Positions 31,010 to 41,620 of a stretch of 64,000 nt of DNA are shown here, in pieces. The notes beneath the pieces were generated by a model, which was given only the letters and a program-made list of their open reading frames with translations, made no database searches and was not told the DNA's origin. The position numbers and the translations under genes were made by a program. The number at the start of each line of letters is the position of its first letter. The stretch's first letter is position 1. This DNA is from Macrotis lagotis (lineage: Eukaryota > Chordata > Mammalia > Peramelemorphia > Peramelidae), in NCBI RefSeq assembly GCF_037893015.1, contig NC_133663.1, positions 223,600,173 through 223,664,172 of the forward strand, written 5' to 3'.

Positions 31010-33745
31010 TGTTAGGGTAAATTTTAAGAATTGAATAAGGGTTAGAGTCCCAGTTGAGTGAGGTGGATGGGAGGTATGGATGGAGTCAGAAACTAAATTG
31101 GAGTCCTAGATAGAGGTAGAATAGGAGTTTTAAATGATATTTTGATTATCCAAATGACCCTTGGCAGAAAAAATGTTCCCCATCTTTGGATCTGGGTTAA
31201 CAAGGGTTAGAGTGGAGTTTGAAGTAGAGTTAGAGGATGAGGGGGATGCTGAGGTGGGTGCATGGTCTGGGGTGGAGTGGATTAAGACTCTTAATTGTTT
31301 GAGGGGGGGCCTGAGGAAGGGTTGCAGTTGACACTGCCCATTAAGGATTAACATTAGGTGTCAGGTTATTGTTAGGGTTTCAGTAAAATAAGGGTTAGAG
31401 TCAAAAGTAGGCATTTAGGGTGATCTTTAAGGTTAGAAGAGGAGGTAAATCTTTCTGCTTTGGAGATGGTGATAGTAGTAGGAAGCTCAGGTGGAATCAA
31501 AGGCCAGCTCTGAGTTGTGCTTCCCAATTAACATTAGGGTTAAGGATATAATCCAGTTTAGAGTTAGGGTGTGGGTTAGATTAAGGTTAAAAGTCAAAAA
31601 GGGACATTCAAGGACATCTTTAGGTAAGACTAGAAGGCATAGCTAGAACCAGAAAAGAAGGTGGTGGTGGAGTAGAGCTCCTAAGTTATAGGTGGAGTCC
31701 AAGGTCAGGTTCCAAGTTGAGGATCATTTTTAGGATAAGACTACAAGACAGAGGAGAGTTAGAAAAGAAGGTAGTAGTGGAAAAGGGTAATTAAGTCAGA
31801 GGTAGAATTTAAGGTCAGGCTTCAAGTTGAGAGTGCCCATTTAGGACTAGGGTTAGGGGTCAGGATACAGTTAGGGTTCAACATAGTCAAAAGCAGATAT
31901 CTAGATGGTTAGACTATAAGGAACAGGTGGAGCCAGAAATAATAAGAGATGGTAGTGTAGCAGGGGCTTATTCAGAGATTGAATCCAAGACCAGGTCCCA
32001 GTTAGGGATGCCCCTTAGGGATAAGGTTAGGATTGGGGTAAGGATGAGAGACTAAAGGGGAGTTTTAGGGTCATTTTAGGGTAAGACTACAAGATAGGCA
32101 GTTAGAAAAGAAGGTGGTAGTGGAATAGGGCAATTAAGTCAGAGATGGAGTCCAAGGCTAGGTTTCAAGTTGAGGGTGCCCATTTAGTGCTAGGGTTAAG
32201 GTTCAGGCTAGTGTTGGGTTTGGCTTAGGAGAAGGGTTAAATTCAAAAGTAGGCATTGAAAGTGGAAGCAGTGGAACAAATAGAGATGGAAGCAGAATAG
32301 TGGGTTGGTTAGAGGTGGAGAACAAAGCATGGTTTCTATTGGAAGTGTCCATAAGGGTTAGGGAAAGGTTGAAAGGCCAAAACAAGTTTTTAGGGTCATC
32401 TTTGGGGTTAGACTTGGGAAAAGAGATGGAACCAGAGCTTCTAATGTAAATGGAGTAGAAGGTTTAATGGCAAAAAGATTCACATCTGGGTTGGAGTTGT
32501 AAGCATCCATTTATAGTAAAGGTTAGGGTTAGGATTTCATTAAGGGTAAGTATTAGAGTCCAAAAGCGACTTTTAAGGACATCTTTAGGTTAAGACTAGA
32601 AGGCAGAATTAGAGCCAGACCTGAAGGTGGTTGTAGAGTAGGAAGTTTAATTAGAGGAAAAAGTCTGTGTTTGTGTCGGGGGGGGGGGAGGGGGGGGAGA
32701 GTCAAGACTGAAACTAGATTCACAGATAGAGATGGAAAATAAGGCTTAATTGGAGGACTAGTCAAAGAAGTGCAGCATCCCAAGTAGAGATGGAGTCAGA
32801 GGTAGAGAGTTTCAATGGGAAAATGAATTGGAGGAAGAGTCTGAGGCAGGGTCAAAGTTGGAGCTGCCTTTGAGATTAGGGTAAGATTTAGAGACTGAAA
32901 GGGACTTTTAGACTCATCTTTAAGTTAAGACTGCAAGGCAGAGTTGGAGCCAGAAAAGAAGGTGGTGGTGGAGTTGGATCCAGTTGGGGCTCCTCAAAAA
33001 GTGTTATGGTTAGGGTAGGTATTTAGGCTAGGGTTAGGATTCAGGTTAGGGCAAGTGTTAGATTTGAAAACAAGCATTTGAAGACTAAAATAAAGAGATG
33101 GAGTCAGAGACAAAGGTGGTAATTGAGCAGGGGGTTAGTCAGAGGTAAAGTCCAAGGGCATGGTGCCTGTTAGGAGTATTCAATAAGATTAGGGTTCAGG
33201 CTAGGGTTAAGGCTCTGCTTAGGGCAAGGATTAGATTTGAAATCATACATTTAAGATTATCTTGAGGGTTAGACTGAAAGAAAGAAGTGGAGTCAGAAAT
33301 AAACAGAGGTGTTAGTAGAGCAGGAAGCTAGAGATGGAATATAAGGCACCGTCCCTGTTGGGAATGCCCATTGAGGTTAGGATTAGGCTAAATTTGAGAA
33401 CTCAAAGGGGGCTTTTAGGGTCATCTTTAGGGTTAGACATGGAAAAAGAAGTGGAGCCAGAGATCCTAATGTAGGTCCTTTAGAAGGTTCAATTGTAAAA
33501 ATGTCACACCTGGGTTGAAGATATAGGAATTAATTTTGGATAAGATTAAGGTTTCGATTAGGGTAAGGGTTAGAGTTAAAAGGAGCTGTTAGAGTCATCT
33601 TTAGGGTAATACTAGAAGGCAGAAGTGGTTCTGAACCAGAAGGTGGTGGTGTAGTAGGAGGCTTAATTGTAGGAAAAGGAAGAGAAGTGCTAGAATCAAG
33701 GCTGAAGCTGGAATCCCAGGTGGAGATGGAGGATAAGGATTGCCT
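31010..33745 (+). repeat. Tandem ~167 bp minisatellite with telomere-like TTAGGG motifs
   Basis: About 14-16 degenerate monomers. Each has the order: GGGTTAGGGTTAG-like stretch; TCAAAAG...; (G)TCATCTTTAGGGTTAGAC; AGAAGGCAG; GTGGAGCCAGAAAAGAAGG; TGGTGGTGGAGTAGG; TTCAGAGGTGGAGTCCAAGG; TCAGG; GTGCCCATTTAGG. The 'CATCTTTAGG' landmark occurs near 31426, 31615, 31728, 31893, 32068, 32395, 32580, 32913, 33257, 33420 and 33597, a mean step of about 167 bp when weak units are counted. Longer-range matches about 1.02 kb apart suggest a six-monomer higher-order unit. The G-rich strand is the + strand. Minus-strand frames within it are repeats, not genes. Confidence 0.85.
32674..32701 (+). repeat. Poly-G tract inside the minisatellite
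   Basis: A run of ten or so G, one A, then eight G. It has guanine-quadruplex potential and appears to have expanded within one monomer. Confidence 0.85.
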
Positions 33746-33955
33746 TCTTTTTCCTTATCCACCTGCCTTTCAAAGAATATCTCCTTTATATTATCTTCTA
33801 TTTCCCTCTGCCCATTAATCTACAAACCCTTCTCTCTGCTGTCTTATCCATTCCCTTACCCTGCATCCCATCACCCTCCCTATTTCTTATATATTCTTTC
33901 TAAATTTATTTTCTAAATTATTTCTTTCTAAATTTAGGAGACTTGTGTATGTGTA

Positions 33956-33957
<2 letters not shown>
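33746..33957. other. Spacer after the minisatellite, no recognised feature
   Basis: Pyrimidine-rich, with no monomer similarity that I can see. Confidence 0.4.

Positions 33958-34022
<65 letters not shown>
33958..34022. repeat. (CA)n then (TA)n microsatellite
   Basis: A short CA run, then about 27 TA units. It lies between the direct minisatellite array and an inverted piece of the same monomer. Confidence 0.95.
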
Positions 34023-34023
<1 letters not shown>

Positions 34024-34079
34024 CTCACTCTTAAATCTGTTGCTGATGAAGTAGGTTTCTAGCTTTCTTTCCCTATTTA

Positions 34080-34340
34080 ATTCCTCTGTATCAATCGAAT
34101 CCTTATCCTAAAGGAAACCTGAATGAACCCTAACCTGAACTTTAACCTTAAATCTAACTCTAAATGAGTGTCCCCAAATAGGACCTGACTTTGGATTCCA
34201 CTTCTGAGTACACCTACTCTACTACAACCTTTGTTTCTGGCTCCACCTCTGCCTTCTTGTCTCCATTTGTAGCCCAGCTTCACATCTACTCCATTACCCC
34301 ACACCCAATACTGATATTGGAAACTCCATAGATAAGGAAG
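34080..34340 (-). repeat. Inverted minisatellite unit(s)
   Basis: The reverse complement carries the monomer landmarks in order: AGAAGGCAGAGGTGGAGCC, AGAAACAAAGG, GTAGTAGAGTAGG, ACTCAGAAGTGGAATCCAAA, GTCAGGTCC, then a GGTTAGGGTT-type end. About 1.5 monomers. The minus-strand frame of 96 codons here simply reads through repeat units. Confidence 0.8.
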
Positions 34341-34479
34341 TTTTTCTCTACCAATGAAAATAAGCATCTTTTCTACAATTTAGAGTTTTAGAGTTGCCTG
34401 GAGTAATGATCAACTTTCTTGATTACTCACCCATTAGTTAACTAAATAAACAAATGACTAGGTAAATAGATGAGTAAAT

Positions 34480-34506
34480 GGATATACATATATATATATA
34501 TATATA
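34480..34506. repeat. (TA)n microsatellite
   Basis: Short TA run within A+T-rich DNA. Confidence 0.85.
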
Positions 34507-34639
34507 AATGAATAAATGAATGATTAGATTAAATAAATGAAAAATGAGAATACATCCCAAATATTTGTATATTTACTTATTTATAAATTAAATACATGTG
34601 ATACTATAATAATAATCATTTACATTATAAAATTTTGCA

Positions 34640-35330
34640 TATATAGTCATTAAAAAAAGGTAAGATTAGGATGAAATAACATTTAATCCTAGAATTAATG
34701 GGGAGCCATTGAAGTTAGTTAAGTAGGAGAGAAATGGTCAAACATTTAACTTCAGGAAAATCACTGGCATCTAAGTGGAGAATGGATTGGATTGGTGGAA
34801 ACTTGGGGCAACAAGAACAGCTATGGAGGTACTATAATAAGTAGACTGCCAGGATATGTCAGAGGTGAGACTTTAACCTCGGTCTTCCTGCTCCTAAGGA
34901 GAATAATCCACTATACCACGTTGCCTCTCTAATATACAAACATATAGAGAGGATATGAGCAAAATAAAAGATATGGCAGTCTTGGGAGATTGAGCATGGG
35001 AGTTGGGAGATCCAGAAAGACTTTATCAAGTAGATGGTGGAGGAGTTGAGTCCTACAGGAAATGAGTGATTCCAAAAGATATAAATAAAGAGGGAATATA
35101 TTTCAGCCAAGGAAGTCAGCTGGTCCAAAACCATGGAAATAGGAATATGGTAGAACAGAGAAAAGACCAGGATCTCTAGATTATAGAGAGTAAGAAGAGT
35201 GGTGCTTAAATAAGGTTAAGAAGGTTTATTGTAATTAGGTTTTGAAGAACTTTAAATGACAAACAAAGGGGTTTATAATTGATCCTAGAGATGAAGTTCT
35301 TACCTGGAATTCATGAACTCATTTTTAAAA
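34640..35330 (+). repeat. Ancient interspersed repeat, CR1/L3-like, copy 1
   Basis: Phrases such as 'GGAGCCATTGAAGTTAGTTA', 'AAATCACTGGCATCTAAGTG' and 'GGGGTTTATAATTGATCC' recur in part at 35735-36060 and are typical of old repeats in marsupials and monotremes. The family name is uncertain. Confidence 0.4.
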
Positions 35331-35385
35331 AACATGTATTTTGATAACCATATTTCTATATAATATTTTCCTTTCTAATCCTTTT

Positions 35386-35617
35386 TCTATTGTTGTTCAA
35401 TTGTGTCCAACTCTTTATGACCCTATTTAGGATTTGCTTGGCAAAGTTAATCTAGTTTCTTTCTCATTTCTAAATGAAGAACTGAGGCAAATAAGATTAA
35501 GTGACTTGCCCTGGTTCATACTGCTAATAAGTATCTGAAGCTGGATTCGAACTCAGGAAGTTGAGCCTTCCTGACTCCAGGCCTGAAACTCTATTCACTG
35601 CTCTACCTAGCTGCTCC
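35386..35617 (-). mobile_element. CORE-SINE with RTE/BovB-like tail, antisense, full length
   Basis: Antisense: tail 'TTGTTCAATTGTGTCCAACT', 'TTTATGACCCTATTTAGG', 'TTGCTTGGCAAAG', then core 'GACTTGCCCTGGTTCATACT' and head 'TCTACCTAGCTGCTCC'. The whole element is readable, moderately diverged. Confidence 0.8.
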
Positions 35618-35734
35618 TTGGTAATTCTAAGTATTTCATTTTTTGTACTTAAAAGCATTCAGAGAAGGGGTCCATAGGCTTCACCACACTGCCAAAGAGT
35701 CTATATACCACATGTAAAATATTACTAACCCATA

Positions 35735-36060
35735 TCCTAGAGGCTTTAGGGAGTCATTGAAGTTTTTTGAGCATGGGAATGACATAGTGATTCTTGTAAT
35801 GTTCAGAAATCATTTTGGAAGATCACCTGAAAAGAGGAATGACTCCAAGCATGAAAATCAATGGGACACTAGTATAATAATCCAGGTAAAACTGGATGAG
35901 GGCCTGAACTTGGGTAGTGACTAGGAGAAAGGGCTGAATACAAAATAAGATTTACTAACAGATTTCCTCTGTAGGATGAGGATATGAAGAGATGAGGATG
36001 ACACTGAATTTGTAAATCTGTAAGACTGAAAGGATGATAGTATCCTCCACAAAATCCTTT
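35735..36060 (+). repeat. Ancient interspersed repeat, CR1/L3-like, copy 2
   Basis: Shares 'GGAGTCATTGAAGTTTTTTG', 'AAATCATTTTGGAAGATCAC' and 'TAATAATCCAGGTAAAACT' with the family seen at 34640-35330, same orientation. Confidence 0.4.
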
Positions 36061-36207
36061 CCAACTTAGAGTTAAGACAGGCTTTTTATTTCAATCATGC
36101 CTATAGATCTAAAGTCCTTACCTCTTACCCCATCAAAGATCCTCGACAGGGTTAAACTCCAGACTTACATCTTCAGAAATAAAGTGTCTTTTCCCCCAAA
36201 ATTTCTT

Positions 36208-36366
36208 TTTTTTTTTTAGGTTTTTGCAAGGTAAATGGGGTTAAGTGGCTTTCCCAAGTCCACACAGCTAGATAATTATTAAGTGTCTGAGACCAGATTT
36301 GAACCCAGGTACTCCTGACTCCAGGGCCAGTGCTTTATCCACTGTGCCACCTAGCCGCCCCCCAAA
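36208..36366 (-). mobile_element. tRNA-derived CORE-SINE (WSINE1-like)
   Basis: Antisense copy: poly-T, 'TTTTTGCAAGGTAAATGGGG', 'CTTTCCCAAGTCCACACAG', 'GCCACCTAGCCGCCCC'. The duplication AAAATTTCTT lies at 36198-36207 and 36367-36376. Confidence 0.93.
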
Positions 36367-36376
36367 AAAATTTCTT

Positions 36377-37935
36377 AAATGACATAAATATAAGTACACC
36401 AAATTGCGGGGCCTAACGACACACAGTGCTTCTTATGCAATATTTTAGTACTCTCCTCAAAGGCAGTGGCAATTTCCTAAACAATCAAGTTATTTGATTT
36501 CTTTTATTTTAGTGTCTTTAAAGACATAGCTCAATGCCTTAGCTCTTGATGAATTTAGGCTTTAGTTATCAAAAGAAAAAAAGACCAATTTCCCCAAAAC
36601 TTGGTAGATTCAGAATGAGGACTTCATTTCATAGTCTACTTGGATGAAAAAGTCATTTGTGGAGGTAATTTAACATCAGAACAAGTTCTCCTATTTAGAG
36701 GTGATGAGTTGCCTCATTTGTAAAAGGAGAAGGGAGGAGAGATTTGAAGAGAGAGATAGAGAGGAAATGAGGAAGCCTGAGAAGATATTGAAATAAGAGT
36801 AAACACTTGTAAACCACAGATAAGGTTAAAAAAAAACTCCGTGATTCTCTTAGGGACTGTCAGGGGTTAAGTGGGAAGACACTGACAAGACTTCATTTTG
36901 GTGAGGAAAACTTCCCTCACCAAAGTCCTGGGACACAGTTAGGCTGTCAAACTTGGCTGATTAATTCCCTACCTGAAAGTAGACCTCAAAGGATCATAAA
37001 TATACTCTTCCTAGATCTAGATAATCTCTGATTGTTGCCTGGTACAGGGTACCAGGTGGTTCAGGGGTTAATTTCCTAAGCTTTGAATCAGAGAAGGAAT
37101 TCCTTTCTGGAATTCCTCTCAGGAGCTGGAGAAGCATTTTAAATTCAGAGTTTTTCCCCTCCCCAAGGAAGTTTACAGCAGTTTATTTCTGTTTCTCCTT
37201 TTTAAAAAAAAAAAAAGAACAAAAGAGTAACATGAAGCAATCAATATTCTTTATTTGATCTCTGGTCACCCAGAAGGTGAACAAAGCTTGTAGTCCAGAC
37301 TTAGATGCAAAACCTTGCTTGACAATTACTATGGTTACTAGATAAACATAAGCTAGCACTTAACTCTGGACCTTATATTGTTATTTCCCCCCCCCAAATA
37401 AAATGGATACTTGGATTATTTTTCACAGTTGCACCCTCAATGTTGAGAAAAGAAATTTGTAGTCACTAAGTCTTCTGAAAGAAATGATTTATTGGATCCC
37501 TATTTTATTCCAATTAGTTTTAATCAGTTCTCTGTGACTTCATAGGGGTAATGATTGTTAACTATCATTAGTGATATACTCATTGAGTACCTTACATTTA
37601 GTCAGAGTACTAATGTTAGCATAAGAATAACTATGTCTTATAAATATCACATGGGGATAATTAAATAAGATAGGTTCTTTCTTATAGTCTCAAACTTAAA
37701 ATCCTATAAAACCTCTTAATATGCAAAGATAGTTCTCAACATTCATGCTTTTGTAAGATTTTAAGGTTTTTCTCCTATCAACCTCTCTTCACTCACCCAT
37801 GGCAGGGAATAATCTGATATAAGTTGCACAGGTTTAACATATTTGTATATTAGTCATTTGTGGAAAAAGAATTAGAACTTGGAGGGGAGAGGAATAGACC
37901 ATGAGAAAGAAAGAAAGAAAAAGATAAAAGAAATT
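36377..37935. other. No recognised gene or repeat
   Basis: One of the longest stretches without a repeat call (about 1.5 kb). Two GGAATTCC palindromes lie at 37096-37103 and 37109-37116. A 13-base A run lies near 37203. It could hold old unrecognised repeats or unique sequence. I see no coding signal. Confidence 0.4.
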
Positions 37936-37939
37936 TTCA

Positions 37940-38560
37940 AAAGTGAACATTTGCTCTCCTTTTGTCCCTGGATGTGGATGGTGTTCTGCATAACAGGTTT
38001 CTCAGCATTGTACTTGATCACTGAACTGTTATGAAAAATTGCATCCAATCACAGTGGATCATCTCATAATGTTGCTGCTCCTGGTTCTGCTCACTTCATT
38101 CAGCATCAGTTCATGCAAGTTTTTCCAGGCTTTTCTGAAGTTCATCTGCTCATGATTTTATAGAGAACAATAGTACTCTATAATATTCATATACCATAAT
38201 TTGTTCAGCTATTCCCCTAACTGATGGACATCCCCTCAATTTCCAATTCTTTGTCACTACAAAAAGCTACTATAAATATTTTTGTGCATGTGGATCTTTT
38301 CCCCTTTTTTATATATCTTTTATGATCTTATATTTATCAATTAAGTATTATTGCTATATCAAAGATTATGCACAGTTTTATTGCCCTTTGGACACAGTTA
38401 CAAATTGTTTTCCAGAATGACTGGATCAGTTTAAAACTCCATCAATAATGTATTAATGTCCCAGTTTTTCCACATTCTTTCCAACCTCAATCATTCTGCT
38501 TTTTTGTCATTTTAGTAAGTCTATAGGTGTGAGATGGTACTTGAGATTTAAACCACTTAT
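37940..38560 (-). mobile_element. Old L1 3' portion, antisense
   Basis: Reverse complement of the L1 ORF2 end: 'CCTGGTTCTGCTCACTTCAT', 'CAGCATCAGTTCATGCAAGT', 'GGACATCCCCTCAATTTCCA'. 5'-truncated and diverged. Confidence 0.8.
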
Positions 38561-39040
38561 TTGCCAGTAATGAAGTTCATTTGTCTAACCACAAGGATTC
38601 TGATGACCAAACTGCTCTTGGGTGGGACATCTTAATGTCCCCCAATTTATTTTTGTATCTCCAAACTAACCTCTTTTGCCCAACATGAGAAAAGAACCAT
38701 CTTATGACCATATAATTAGTGGAGATAAACTTTGTTTCATTCATACTATGACAATCCATGCAGATGCATCACTACTGGCTCTCCTGGAAGGGTAAAACCA
38801 AAGTCCATCAGTCAATGAGACTGTATTTTACATGGCCTGTTTGAGTGTCTGACTATCAACTCCCATGTAGGTAAAGTGCTATGGATTAGGGGACATTTCA
38901 GAGAAAGATATGTGGTCTCATTCATTCAAGGAATTCAATGTCCCTATTAAATGTTAATACCTAAGAGCTCTGTCTCAGTGATTTTTCTTAAAGATTGGAT
39001 AATTTTGAACCACACATTTCTAAATATCCTCATATGTGAA
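38561..39040. other. No recognised gene or repeat
   Basis: Unassigned. The 60-residue minus-strand frame at 38577-38759 has no known domain. Confidence 0.35.
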
Positions 39041-39044
39041 ATGA

Positions 39045-39125
39045 GAGGGCTCACTGCTTAATGTTTATATGGCCTTAAGCAAGTCATTTGACTTATATAA
39101 ACCTTAGTTTTCTCAACTGTAAAAT
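39045..39125 (+). repeat. MIR-type SINE fragment
   Basis: 'TATGGCCTTAAGCAAGTCAT' and 'TTTTCTCAACTGTAAAATG' are the MIR core in sense. Confidence 0.55.
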
Positions 39126-39180
39126 GTAAAAAAAACACTTATTTAGAGCTGAGTCAAAGATCATTTGAATAACCCCTTGC

Positions 39181-39340
39181 ATGGGCAGCTAAGTGGTGCA
39201 GCGAATAGAGCACCAACCCTGGAGTCAGAAGTACCTGAGTTCAAATTCGGCCTCAGACACTTAATAATTACCTAGCTATGTGGCTTTGGGCAAGCCACTT
39301 AACCCCATTGTCTTGCAAAAAAAACTAAAAAAAAAGCCTA
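39181..39340 (+). mobile_element. tRNA-derived CORE-SINE (WSINE1-like)
   Basis: Sense copy ('ATGGGCAGCTAAGTGGTGCA' ... 'CCCCATTGTCTTGCAAAAAA'). A perfect 14 bp duplication, GAATAACCCCTTGC, lies at 39167-39180 and 39341-39354. Confidence 0.95.
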
Positions 39341-39354
39341 GAATAACCCCTTGC

Positions 39355-39545
39355 CTTTAACAAATTTGAAAACTAAATCTCCCTAGCTGAGTGACCCTAG
39401 ATAAGTCAGTTGACTTCTGTTTGCCTTAATCTATAGGAGAAAAAATATGGCAAACCATTCAGTATCTTAGCCAAGAAAGTCCCATGGACAGTGATTCATG
39501 GAGTCATAAAGAGTCAAATGTAATTGAAATGTCTGAACAACAGCA
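39355..39545 (+). mobile_element. CORE-SINE with RTE/BovB-like tail, partial
   Basis: Core 'GAGTGACCCTAGATAAGTCA', tail 'ATATGGCAAACCATTCAGTA', 'TAGCCAAGAAAGTCCCATGG', 'GAGTCATAAAGAGTC', 'TGTCTGAACAACAGC'. The head is truncated. Confidence 0.75.
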
Positions 39546-39869
39546 ATCTCCTAATTACAAGCCCAGGGCTCTATCTGCTGTACTATTATAACAAGAAAAA
39601 TATTAAGAATAAAATTATCTGCATGTTTGGCTAAAATTATAGGATCTATAACATTTCTGAGTCATTTACTGTCTGCTTAAATAACTGTCATGATAGGGAA
39701 CTCATTCCCTTTCTTGTCCCTCTTCCCATACCCTAGAAACTCATTTCATTTTTGAACAGTGCAAAATAACCAAGAAGTCCTCTTTCTTAAGAATGACTTC
39801 ATAAAAAATATTTTTCTAAAGGATCTCCCACAATCATTTAGTCTATTAATGCAATACCCAACCCATTTT

Positions 39870-40225
39870 TACAATTTTTACATTCATTTGACCCATATTC
39901 ATTCTTGACTCCCCAGATTTGCCAACTGCTCCCCTCATATTGAATACCCTTTCCTACTCTGACTGTCCAAACTCTACCTATCCTTCATTGTCCAATTTAA
40001 AATCTAAATTCTCCAAGAAGACTCAGTTTCCAAATTTATTAAAGGCAAGAGATGTCCTCAGAATCAGTTCTAAATCAATGATCTTATGACCCTAGTTAGG
40101 CCCTTCCCTGATATTTCAAACCCTGGGATTTTTCCTTTGTCTGACCATTCAGTGCTCTTCAAGAGCTACTGCTCTTCCAGCTGTATTCTTCCTTTCACTT
40201 TTTAAGGCACATTCAAAGGTTCTTA
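39870..40225 (+). repeat. CR1/L2-type LINE fragments
   Basis: Pyrimidine-rich L2-like text ('GAATACCCTTTCCTACTCTG', 'CCAATTTAAAATCTAAATTC', 'CTCCAAGAAGACTCAGTTTC'). Low certainty. Confidence 0.4.
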
Positions 40226-40227
40226 AG

Positions 40228-40560
40228 ACCACTGGGAGAAACTATCATCTCATATCCAGAGAGATCATGTACCTTGCTCAGTATTCCAGAGCTAATTAGT
40301 GGCAGATCCAGACTCAGAATACAAGTCTTTTGGCTCCTGGAGTTGTGAACTTGCCACCATAGCAAACATTTTGGGCCTTAGATTGTTGGATTTAGCACTG
40401 GAAAGGAACTTAGAGGTCATCTAGTATAACCATTTTGTATACGAGAATACAGAGGCCCAAATGGGTGAAGCCCAATGTCATATAAGTAACAAATGACTAC
40501 TCTTAGATTCAGGTCTGACATATCCTTTTATTCTAGATCTAATACTTTCCACAAATCACT
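40228..40560 (-). repeat. Two MIR-type SINE fragments, antisense
   Basis: 'CTTGCTCAGTATTCCAGAGC' with 'CAGATCCAGACTCAGAATAC', then 'TTAGAGGTCATCTAGTATAA', 'AGAATACAGAGGCCCAAATG'. Confidence 0.55.
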
Positions 40561-40669
40561 TGATTACAATCAACCAAGAACATTGCTATGGACAGGCTAT
40601 GACTGTACAGAAATGAGAACTCCCCTGGAAACCCTATTTTAAAAAAAGGTACTTTAAAGTTATGTTGTT

Positions 40670-40880
40670 ATGGCAACTAGATGGTACAGTGGATGGAGAG
40701 TGGATTTGGAATCAGGAAAATTCAAGTTGAAAGACTGCCTCAGTCTTTCAAGCTGTAATTTATGCTTCTTTCAACCTTTGTTTCTTCATCTATAAAACTG
40801 GGATGATAACTTAGACTTATGAAGATCAAGTGAGATCTTAAAAGGACTTTAAAGCACCTTACAAATGTCTAGTCTTCTCA
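40670..40880 (+). repeat. Old CORE-SINE/MIR copy, sense
   Basis: 'GGCAACTAGATGGTACAGTG', 'CATCTATAAAACTGGGATGA', 'AAGATCAAGTGAGATC', 'AAAGCACCTTACAAATG'. Nearly full length and diverged. Confidence 0.65.
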
Positions 40881-40884
40881 CAAT

Positions 40885-41460
40885 TAAACACTACTGCATA
40901 CTCTTCAAACCAGTGACACTGGCCTTTTTTGCTATTCCTTGAAAAAATACTCCATCTTCAGTCTCCCAGAACTCCCCTTCCCTGTTCCCCATACCTGGAA
41001 TGCTCTCCCTTTCCATTTTCACCTCTTAGTTTCCTTTGCTTCCTCCAAGTCCCAGCTTAACATCTCACCTCCAACAGATGTCTTTCCCAGATATTCTTTT
41101 CTTAGGTCTTGTAATTTCCCCTCTCTATTGATTAGTCCTATTTATACTGTTTATTACTTGTCTGTACATAGTTTTTTCCTTGTTCTCTCTACCATTAGAC
41201 TACAAGCTCCTTGAGGACAGGGGCCATCTTTTTCCTTTTTAGCCTTAGAACATAACACAATGTTTGAAATATAGTCAGTACTTACTAAATATTTCTTGTC
41301 TGAAAAATTGTAGCATTATATAATTTTATGTGTAAATTCTGTCATCCCCAACAATACTGGCAAGTTATTTAAGAGCTGAGACTATGTCTTGTGCTTCTTT
41401 TGCAGTCTCCCTACACTTAGCATGATGGATGTTGGCATTTGAAAAATATTTGTTGGATTA
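40885..41460 (+). repeat. CR1/L2-type LINE 3' end
   Basis: L2-like text culminating in 'TAGACTACAAGCTCCTTGAG' then 'GACAGGGGCCATCTTT', and a second similar terminus near 41360-41460 ('AAGAGCTGAGACTATGTCTT', 'ATTTGTTGGATTA'). The open plus frame at 40939-41214 is incidental. Confidence 0.6.
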
Positions 41461-41574
41461 GATGTTTTAATTCAGTACTTAAATTTTATTTACAAATTTT
41501 ATTTATAAATTTTATTTATCTTTTCTATTTAATTGTAATGTGCTCCAGGGCATATTTCTATCTCATTCTCACAT

Positions 41575-41620
<46 letters not shown>

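Noticed and set aside
31130-32783. Three minus-strand frames inside the minisatellite
   Set aside because: They only read through tandem repeat units. Pro/Ser/Thr/Leu-rich text changes frame with each indel and shows no conserved protein.
31010-33745. CRISPR-like or true telomere array
   Set aside because: Repeats are ~167 bp, diverged and contiguous without unique spacers. TTAGGG units are scattered within a longer monomer, not head to tail as in a telomere.
34859-35134. 91-codon minus-strand frame with hydrophobic residues
   Set aside because: It lies within an ancient interspersed repeat and has no known domain.
40939-41214. 91-codon plus frame in front of a possible polyadenylation region
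   Set aside because: It coincides with a CR1/L2-type 3' fragment, whose pyrimidine-rich sequence leaves frames open.
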